A stretch of DNA of 12,015 nt from the NCBI GenBank assembly GCA_012961055.1, contig DUAA01000237.1, positions 1 to 12,015 on the forward strand. The letters run 5' to 3'. The DNA is from Nitrospinaceae bacterium. GTDB lineage: Bacteria > Nitrospinota > Nitrospinia > Nitrospinales > VA-1. The position numbers were made by a program, and so were the translations under genes. The notes below the pieces were generated by a model. It searched no databases. It was not told the DNA's origin and saw only the letters and a program-made list of their open reading frames with translations. This document shows, piece after piece, positions 7,515 to 12,015 of the stretch (its first letter is position 1; each line of letters starts with the position of its first letter).

Positions 7515-8117
7515 CTAGAAGCGAGTCCCTAGGCTGAGCATATGAGCGTTGAGTCCTATATTAGGACGTTGCGTCCCAGCGTTGGAAACATGCAACATTC
7601 GATAATTAAAGGAGTAGCCCCCTTCCTTCTTAAAATATTCTACTCCAGCCCCGAGATGAAGCAGGAACTGGAACTCACCGCCTAGCTCTTCGTCAGCGAT
7701 ATCTTTCCAGTTACTCATCGAAAAACCCGCACCTATTAAAACGTTTGGTGCCCATTTTCTTTTAGGGCTCAAAAATTCATAATGAACCATCAAGGGCGAC
7801 CACCCAACCATATATTTATTCTCTCTATTCTCAATAGCCAGGTTGCCCTCCATATGGTAGTACAGAGCTCCTTTATACCAGGAATTGCCAATCACGCCTG
7901 TCAGATTGTGTTGCCAGTTCGGGAAAAAAAATAGAAAACTCAAATCAGTACGATCCGCTCCTGTTGGAAGGTCCGCCGTCCAACCCACGCCAAGTTCGCC
8001 CCCAAAATCGGAAAACCCTTTTTCAAACCTCTTTGAAAAGATCTCAGCTCCTGCAGTCGTTTGATTGAATATTATTACAAATGTGAGAGAAATCACAGCT
8101 CGCAGCATAAATCTCAT
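7515..8117 (-). CDS. PagL-like outer-membrane beta-barrel (acyloxyacyl hydrolase family)
   Basis: The 200-residue product has a Sec signal peptide (MRFMLRAVISLTFVIIFNQT, cleavage after AGA at about 24). It has alternating amphipathic strands and ends in phenylalanine, as expected of an eight-stranded outer-membrane barrel. The C-terminal third matches the PagL/lipid A 3-O-deacylase family: FLLHLGAGVEYF, then YRMLHVSNAG with His176 and Ser178, and RPNIGLN. In Pseudomonas PagL the triad is completed by a glutamate 14 residues after the histidine. Here that position is Asn190, so deacylase activity is doubtful. The ATG at 8117 is preceded by AAAGG nine bases upstream. It is divergent from tatA across 160 bp and lies directly upstream of the RND gene, suggesting a shared outer-membrane lipid role. 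The fold assignment is firm; the enzymatic role is not. Confidence 0.8.
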   Translation of the reverse strand: MRFMLRAVISLTFVIIFNQTTAGAEIFSKRFEKGFSDFGGELGVGWTADLPTGADRTDLSFLFFFPNWQHNLTGVIGNSWYKGALYYHMEGNLAIENRENKYMVGWSPLMVHYEFLSPKRKWAPNVLIGAGFSMSNWKDIADEELGGEFQFLLHLGAGVEYFKKEGGYSFNYRMLHVSNAGTQRPNIGLNAHMLSLGTRF

Positions 8118-8171
8118 AATTCATTGCCTTTAAAAATTAGAACCCATTGGATCTTGTCCTAAAACAGACAA

Positions 8172-8180
8172 ATTCTACCA
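8172..8180 (-). promoter_or_regulatory. Putative extended -10 promoter of the PagL-like gene
   Basis: The minus strand reads TGGTAGAAT, an extended -10 with TAGAAT five of six to consensus. It would start transcription near 8165, about 48 bases ahead of the ATG. No convincing -35 is visible. The element closely resembles the one upstream of dapF. Confidence 0.38.
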
Positions 8181-8214
8181 TAAAAACCTATACTTCTTAG
8201 GCAATCAATTGCAT

Positions 8215-8242
8215 TTGTCTTCGATCTTGTTTGTGCTATAAT
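8215..8242 (+). promoter_or_regulatory. Sigma-70-type promoter of tatA
   Basis: TTGTCT at 8215-8220 (four of six to the -35 consensus) is followed by a 16-base spacer ending in TGC. A perfect TATAAT lies at 8237-8242, giving an extended -10. The start point would fall near 8249. AAGGGA at 8264-8269 is the Shine-Dalgarno, eight bases before the ATG at 8278. Confidence 0.75.
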
Positions 8243-8277
8243 CGCCGCTTTCTCAAATAAATAAAGGGATTTTCGCT

Positions 8278-8586
8278 ATGATGGGAATAGGTTTTCCAGA
8301 GTTAATGATCATTTTGGTCATTATTATGATTATCTTCGGGGCTGGAAAGCTTCCAGAAATTGGAAGTGCTTTTGGTAATAGCATTCGAAACTTCAAAAAG
8401 TCCATGAAGGAAGTCGATGAAGCTGAAGAGTCAACGAAAGAAGATGAAGCTGAAGAGTCAACGAAAGAAGAGGATACCACAGAGCTCGATGAAGTTGCGG
8501 GTGTAACAAATGAGGGTGTCAACGAAGAACAACCTGAAAAGGTAGAGGATCCTGCTGCCTCAACTCCGAAAACGGAAGACAAGTAA
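8278..8586 (+). CDS. tatA: Sec-independent protein translocase subunit TatA
   Basis: TatA polymerises in the inner membrane to form the twin-arginine export channel with TatC. The 102-residue protein has the diagnostic architecture: a short N-terminus, one membrane helix (FPELMIILVIIMIIFG, 6-21), then GKLPEIGSAFGNSIRNFKKSM, the conserved hinge and amphipathic helix. A long, strongly acidic tail follows (about 45-102). It is called TatA/E rather than TatB from the FGAGKLPEIG segment and modest length. The tail contains a perfect tandem duplication of nine residues (DEAEESTKE twice). Two ATG codons are adjacent at 8278 and 8281; the first fits the Shine-Dalgarno spacing better. It is a monocistronic unit by position, with its own promoter and terminator. 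The Tat-signal molybdoenzyme in this window would be one substrate of the pathway. No tatC is present. Confidence 0.93.
   Translation: MMGIGFPELMIILVIIMIIFGAGKLPEIGSAFGNSIRNFKKSMKEVDEAEESTKEDEAEESTKEEDTTELDEVAGVTNEGVNEEQPEKVEDPAASTPKTEDK
8416..8469 (+). repeat. Perfect 27-bp tandem duplication inside tatA
   Basis: Two identical 27-base units (8416-8442 and 8443-8469) stand head to tail. They start GATGAAGCTGAAGAGTCAAC and each encode DEAEESTKE in frame. Identity at third codon positions as well points to a recent slippage or duplication event. Confidence 0.95.
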
Positions 8587-8621
8587 GTCCTTCTACCAAC
8601 CATCTTTCCCTTCTATCTAGT

Positions 8622-8655
8622 AAGGGCGGTTTTTGCGAGGGTTTGCCCTTTTTTT
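8622..8655 (+). terminator. Rho-independent terminator after tatA
   Basis: AAGGGC (8622-8627) can pair with GCCCTT (8645-8650) across a 17-base loop, followed by five more T residues (a seven-T run in all). It lies 36 bases after the tatA stop and would separate tatA from the sigma-factor operon. The loop is long for a textbook terminator. Confidence 0.6.
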
Positions 8656-8778
8656 GACGAATCGCTTTTTAATTAAAAGCATCGTAAATTAATTGGATGA
8701 ATGGACTTGCAAATCTCGGGCTCAGTAAATAGAAACCCATGGATTTCTTTAAGAAAATAATATTGGATTTGCGCTTTT

Positions 8779-9408
8779 ATGTCCTTTACCCAGCAAAAAG
8801 AAGATAAAAAAGCAGAAGAATTGCTAGTCAGAGATTTTCAAGCAGGCAATCTTGAAGCCTATGACAAAATAGCTAAACTGTATCAAAAAAAGATTTATGC
8901 CCTCAGTTTCAACCTGATGCGCAATCAAATGGATGCTCAGGATGTAACCCAGGAGGTTCTCTTGATACTGTTCAGGAAGATCAACACGTTTCAGGGTAAA
9001 TCAGCGTTTTCAAGCTGGGTGTATCGGATTACCTTGAACGCTAGCTACATGAAACTGAGGAGCAAGAAAAAAGAACCTAATATTTCCATTGATGAGTTGT
9101 TGCCGTCCTTCAATGGAGCCGGGTTCCAACAGGAAAAAATTCAGGACTGGTCGGAGAACACCGAATCCTTATTGTTTACCAATGAAACTCGGGAGATCAT
9201 TAAAAAAGCGGTTGACCTTCTACCTGAAAAGGAAAAAGTGGTGTTCTTATTGCGAGATGTAGAAGGCCTTTCCACTGAAAATGTCGGTGACGTCCTAAAC
9301 CTGACCATACCGGCGGTAAAGTCAAGACTGCATCGAGCCCGGTTATTTCTGAGAAAAAAACTTTCTGGCTATTTTGGGGCATCCAATTCCAAGAAAGGGG
9401 AAATATGA
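8779..9408 (+). CDS. ECF-family RNA polymerase sigma factor (RpoE-like)
   Basis: The 209-residue protein has the two-domain plan of an extracytoplasmic-function sigma factor. Region 2 spans about 16-95: the YQKKIYALSFNLMRNQMDAQ segment, DVTQEVLLILFRKI, which binds the core enzyme, and FSSWVYRITLNASYMKLRS, the -10 recognition part. A 45-residue linker follows. Region 4 (about 138-196) contains LLPEKEKVVFLLRDVEGLS and the helix-turn-helix NVGDVLNLTIPAVKSRLHRAR, which reads the -35. The next gene overlaps by 4 bp (ATGA) and encodes a zinc-binding anti-sigma factor, the classical pairing. The start has only a weak GGA upstream; 8587-8778 holds the tatA terminator and a weak TTGCAA/TAGAAA pair. 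Its regulon and inducing signal cannot be read here; redox or envelope stress are candidates. Confidence 0.93.
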   Translation: MSFTQQKEDKKAEELLVRDFQAGNLEAYDKIAKLYQKKIYALSFNLMRNQMDAQDVTQEVLLILFRKINTFQGKSAFSSWVYRITLNASYMKLRSKKKEPNISIDELLPSFNGAGFQQEKIQDWSENTESLLFTNETREIIKKAVDLLPEKEKVVFLLRDVEGLSTENVGDVLNLTIPAVKSRLHRARLFLRKKLSGYFGASNSKKGEI

Positions 9409-9641
9409 TTTGCTGTAAAGAGTGTATTGATCTTTTATATGATTATTTTGAAGGATCTTTGGATCAGGACACCACACAATCACTTGATGAACATTTTCAG
9501 GAGTGTCCCCCCTGTGTCGCTTTTTTGAATACCTATAAGGTTACAACCGTCCTGTGCCGAGACACATTGAATCAAATTGAAATTCCTGATGAAGTTCGAC
9601 ATACACTGAAAAATTTTCTTAAAGAGCATAAAAACGAGTAG
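9405..9641 (+). CDS. Soluble zinc-binding anti-sigma factor (ZAS/zf-HC2 family)
   Basis: The 78-residue protein carries the zinc-binding anti-sigma motif: Cys4 near the N-terminus and His30-x3-Cys34-x2-Cys37 (HFQECPPC). YFEGSL sits where family members have YLDGEL. There is no membrane helix or periplasmic domain, so it is probably a cytoplasmic inhibitor like RsrA or ChrR-type proteins rather than a membrane-spanning RseA. Six cysteines (3, 4, 7, 34, 37, 51) in so short a protein would suit thiol-based sensing, though this is inference. The start codon overlaps the sigma stop as ATGA, and GGGG precedes it in the sigma gene, so the pair is translationally coupled. The C-terminal third is charged and may contact the sigma factor. 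Confidence 0.88.
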   Translation: MICCKECIDLLYDYFEGSLDQDTTQSLDEHFQECPPCVAFLNTYKVTTVLCRDTLNQIEIPDEVRHTLKNFLKEHKNE

Positions 9642-9712
9642 AAAAAGAAGTAATTTACCCGTCACAATGACCCGGATAAAAACATCAATTTTTCTGGCTC
9701 GTAATACGGTCA

Positions 9713-9741
9713 TTGACAAACCCATTGGGTTTATTTATATT
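9713..9741 (+). promoter_or_regulatory. Near-consensus sigma-70 promoter upstream of the nuclease gene
   Basis: TTGACA (9713-9718, perfect) and TATATT (9736-9741, five of six) are separated by exactly 17 bases. The expected start is near 9748, leaving about 75 bases of leader before the ATG at 9823. A second TATAAT at 9795-9800 lies closer but has only a weak -35 (TTATTA). Confidence 0.75.
9718..9732 (+). terminator. Hairpin with T-rich tail after the anti-sigma gene
   Basis: AAACCCATTGGGTTT is a perfect 15-base palindrome (seven-base arms around one base) followed by ATTTATATTTTTT. It fits a compact intrinsic terminator for the sigma/anti-sigma operon. It also occupies the spacer of the next gene's promoter, so an operator role is equally possible. 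Confidence 0.45.
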
Positions 9742-9822
9742 TTTTGTACAAGTTTATACTGCAGGTACGATTTATTAAACTTAGTGCCGCCGCTTATAAT
9801 ATCCTGTTTCGAGGCAAAGAAC

Positions 9823-10311
9823 ATGGTTGAAATGAAAGTCGAGGGCCTTACGATGGACCCGCTCACCAACATGCCCATCATTATTTTAAAAGATTCAACC
9901 GGTTCTAAAGCTCTGCCTATTTGGGTGGGTTATTTTGAAGCTAATGCAATCGCTCTGGAAATAGAAAAAATCTTGACGCCCCGACCAATGACACATGACT
10001 TACTAAAAAGTTTGATTCAAAATATGAAGGCGGAAGTCAACCATATCCTTGTCAATAAATTAAAAGATAATACCTTTTATGCCATCATTTCTCTGGTATG
10101 TGAGGGTGTTACCCATGCTATTGATTCGCGCCCCTCTGATGCCATCGCTCTGGCACTGAGGACCAAATCTCCCATTTATGTTGAAGAGGATGTAATTGAA
10201 GCCGCAAAAAGCTTGAATCTCCCCGATCTGGAAAAAACAAATACTACCGATGACAAACAGTGGAAAGACTGGCTGGATAAAATCAAACCCGAAGATTTTG
10301 GTAAACTTTAA
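9823..10311 (+). CDS. Bifunctional nuclease family protein (DUF151/BFN)
   Basis: The 162-residue protein begins MVEMKVEGLTMDPLTNMPII, the typical start of DUF151 proteins. It contains LPIWVGYFEANAIALEIE and the family signature DSRPSDAIALALRTKSPIYV (about 103-122). Plant BFN-type homologues have been reported to have RNase and DNase activity, and the fold is that of TM0160-like proteins; the bacterial role is poorly defined. A UvrB/UvrC-type tail is absent, as the protein stops soon after the domain with a charged C-terminus. GAGG stands eight bases before the chosen ATG. The frame is open upstream to 9667, but that part covers the promoter and reads as non-family sequence. It precedes nadK by 144 bp on the same strand. 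Confidence 0.9.
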   Translation: MVEMKVEGLTMDPLTNMPIIILKDSTGSKALPIWVGYFEANAIALEIEKILTPRPMTHDLLKSLIQNMKAEVNHILVNKLKDNTFYAIISLVCEGVTHAIDSRPSDAIALALRTKSPIYVEEDVIEAAKSLNLPDLEKTNTTDDKQWKDWLDKIKPEDFGKL

Positions 10312-10455
10312 TACCGCTCAGAGAATGATGCCCGTGCATCCTGCCACACCACTTTGCCCGTATCTGGGTATTGTTTTCCCCTCCTTCACACAAAGAAATA
10401 TGGCGTTATTCTCAGGGACTCTGGTTAGCTTAATAAGCGGAGTGAAAAGGAACCC

Positions 10456-11331
10456 GTGAAGAATATAAGGTTATTCTGCAAACAACGGCCTACTGTTGAT
10501 CGTGAAGTGGTGAAAGAATTAATCCAGTGGTTGCGGGGGAAAGACTGCAACCTTTATATCGACCAAGACACAGCCAAACTGGTCGGTGAGGCAGCCACAT
10601 GTTCCAACGAAAAAATTCCAACCCCTTCTGATCTAATTATTGTGCTTGGAGGAGACGGAACTTTGTTAAATGTGGCACGCATCGCCCATCCCTACAACAT
10701 CCCAATTCTAGGAGTCAACCTCGGGACACTGGGTTTTTTAACCGAAACAACCCTGCAAGATCTCTACCCTACCCTGCACAGCACTTTAAATGGAGAATAT
10801 GAAGTTGAGCACCGTATGTTACTGAATGCATCACTATGGCGCGATGGCACAAAAATGCACGATTATAATGTGTTGAACGATATTGTGATCAACCAAGGCG
10901 CATTGGCACAAATTGTAGACCTTACAGTACAAGTTAACAATCAACCTATGACATCATACCGGGCCGATGGGTTAATCATGGCCACACCAACTGGCTCTAC
11001 CGCTTATTCTCTTTCAGCAGGGGGACCTATCATCCACCCGAGCATGGAGGCTTTGGTGTTGAGTCCAATTTGTCCCTTTGCTCTAACCAACCGACCGATT
11101 GTTATTCCAGATACTTCCAAAATCAAAGTGCAACTGACCAAACGCGATGGAGATGAAGATGTCAGAATAACCCTCGATGGTAAAGTGGGATGCATCATGA
11201 AATCGGGTGATATCCTTGCCGCTGAAAAAGCAGGTGTGTCCATAAAGCTTGTACAGGTTCCCGGAAAAAACTATTATCAAACCCTGAGGAAAAAACTTCA
11301 TTGGGGAAGCACAGCAGAAAACAAAATATAA
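10456..11331 (+). CDS. nadK: NAD kinase
   Basis: NadK phosphorylates NAD to NADP using ATP or polyphosphate and is the sole route to NADP in most bacteria. The 291 residues match the family length. GGDGT (65-69) is the catalytic and phosphate-binding motif, NLGTLGFLTE (88-97) follows, NDIVI (141-145) binds NAD, and SYRADGLIMATPTGSTAY (167-184) with SLSAGGPI forms the conserved glycine-rich core. The start is GTG at 10456, supported by AAAAGG five bases upstream. The 144 bases before it contain only small inverted repeats (GATGC/GCATC at 10327-10340 and GCTTAATAAGC at 10428-10438) and no good promoter, so read-through from the nuclease gene is plausible. The amidase gene starts 49 bases after the stop. 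Confidence 0.97.
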   Translation: MKNIRLFCKQRPTVDREVVKELIQWLRGKDCNLYIDQDTAKLVGEAATCSNEKIPTPSDLIIVLGGDGTLLNVARIAHPYNIPILGVNLGTLGFLTETTLQDLYPTLHSTLNGEYEVEHRMLLNASLWRDGTKMHDYNVLNDIVINQGALAQIVDLTVQVNNQPMTSYRADGLIMATPTGSTAYSLSAGGPIIHPSMEALVLSPICPFALTNRPIVIPDTSKIKVQLTKRDGDEDVRITLDGKVGCIMKSGDILAAEKAGVSIKLVQVPGKNYYQTLRKKLHWGSTAENKI

Positions 11332-11379
11332 CATTCTCCAGTCAAGCCCGAACCCACCTTTAGTTGATTAGACCAAATT

Positions 11380-12015
11380 ATGAGTCAAAATATCATTTCC
11401 TGCGGCCAAAAACTTGCAATTGGAACCCGTGTGGTTTTATGGGACGAGGATGAAGGTTTGATTTGTCCCAATAAACGAGGTCGGTCTACATGTTCTCAAC
11501 ACAACCCAAATCTCAATAATGCCCCATCAAGAAAAGATTCGGCCTATAAAATACTAAAGCCTATATCAGCGTACGAAGAACTAGGTCAACGTGTACACCA
11601 GTTCGTTCTCCACTATGATGTTTGCTATAGTTCCCTTCACTGCCATCAGTTAGTACAGGAAAGTGCCTTCAAGGGTAGCCATTTCTATCTCGATCTCGAT
11701 GGCACCATTTACCAAACCTGTGACTTATACTGGAAAACCAATACCGCGCCCGCAGACGATCGTTTGGGAAATGAAAGATCCATTCATGTCGAAATAACAA
11801 ACCTAGCCTGGGAAGCATTGGCAAGCGAGTCAGAGCACATCCCTTCCCATCAGGATAAGTACCAGTTAAAAAAAGGGAAATGGGTATTGAACCTGCCAAA
11901 TGCCTACCGAAAAAAATTCCACTCAACCGGATTCCAGGCCTCTCCCTCTCGTGTTTACGGTTCAAGAGGGTATTTCAGTAGAACGATCAATAGACGCATA
12001 GTTCGCATGTGGGAT
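11380..12015 (+). CDS. N-acetylmuramoyl-L-alanine amidase (Amidase_2 fold), 3' end outside window
   Basis: An open frame starts at the ATG at 11380 and continues past the window edge, giving 212 visible codons. An in-frame TGA at 11365 excludes any longer start, and there is no clear Shine-Dalgarno. There is no signal peptide; the first 35 residues (IGTRVVLWDEDEGLICP) resemble the N-terminal segment of large amidases of this type. The amidase core begins at FVLHYDVCYSSLHCHQL (75-91), where His78 should be the first zinc ligand. GSHFYLDLDGTIYQTCDL (99-116) and NERSIHVEITN (131-141) complete the first half. The remaining zinc ligands would lie beyond the window. Such enzymes cut the bond between muramic acid and the stem peptide. 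The usual WHA histidine between these motifs is replaced by TNTAP, so activity is not assured. Confidence 0.82.
   Translation, partial: MSQNIISCGQKLAIGTRVVLWDEDEGLICPNKRGRSTCSQHNPNLNNAPSRKDSAYKILKPISAYEELGQRVHQFVLHYDVCYSSLHCHQLVQESAFKGSHFYLDLDGTIYQTCDLYWKTNTAPADDRLGNERSIHVEITNLAWEALASESEHIPSHQDKYQLKKGKWVLNLPNAYRKKFHSTGFQASPSRVYGSRGYFSRTINRRIVRMWD

Noticed and set aside
8253..8603. Serine-rich 116-residue frame antisense to tatA
   Set aside because: Its composition is simply the reverse complement of the Glu-rich acidic tail of TatA, and it has no ribosome binding site or family similarity.
9667..9822. N-terminal extension of the nuclease gene
   Set aside because: This stretch contains a near-consensus promoter and a hairpin. 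DUF151 proteins begin at the MVEMKVEGL segment, which has its own GAGG.
11669..11965. 98-residue minus-strand frame within the amidase gene
   Set aside because: It overlaps a well-supported amidase frame on the other strand and looks like random coding shadow.
1..12015. Mobile elements, CRISPR array, toxin-antitoxin or phage genes
   Set aside because: No transposase, integrase, regularly spaced repeats or toxin-like small gene pair was found on either strand; the only two-gene regulatory pair is the sigma/anti-sigma one.

Overview
The window looks like a chromosomal, mostly housekeeping stretch from a Gram-negative bacterium of moderate GC content. An outer membrane is implied by a predicted beta-barrel (PagL-like) protein and a lipoprotein. 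A meso-diaminopimelate peptidoglycan is implied by dapF, dapA and dapB plus a peptidoglycan amidase. Protein sequence flavour (periplasmic SUMF1-fold lipoprotein, HpnN-like RND protein, bifunctional nuclease next to NAD kinase) made me think of Nitrospinota or a deltaproteobacterium-like lineage. That is an impression from memory, not something the window proves.

Left part (1-4434, minus strand): read right to left, the genes are dapF, dapA, dapB, a Tat-exported molybdopterin oxidoreductase of the YedY/MsrP type, and a SUMF1-domain lipoprotein. dapF-dapA (24 bp gap) and dapB-oxidoreductase (13 bp gap) are operon-like. The dapA-dapB gap is 128 bp and contains a small hairpin. The lipoprotein start lies inside what looks like a decayed copy of a dispersed inverted repeat. 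Annotators should use internal starts for dapF (ATG at 4362) and dapB (TTG at 2518, with a strong Shine-Dalgarno).

Middle (4435-8277, minus strand): an intergenic stretch carrying a possible dapF promoter, then a 907-residue RND/MMPL transporter resembling HpnN, then a PagL-like outer-membrane barrel that appears to lack the catalytic glutamate. These two may be co-transcribed.

Right part (8278-12015, plus strand): tatA with a textbook extended -10 promoter and a Rho-independent terminator; an ECF sigma factor overlapping by 4 bp (ATGA) with a soluble zinc-binding anti-sigma factor; a bifunctional nuclease (DUF151) behind a near-consensus promoter whose spacer is a perfect hairpin; NAD kinase with a GTG start; and the first 212 codons of an N-acetylmuramoyl-L-alanine amidase that runs off the window.

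Much of the content concerns the cell envelope: meso-DAP supply, peptidoglycan amidase, outer-membrane lipid modification or lipid transport, Tat export and a Tat substrate. I found no CRISPR array, phage, transposase, tRNA or rRNA. I did not find a convincing new multigene system. The points worth a second look are catalytic-residue losses in recognisable folds and a few regulatory arrangements.
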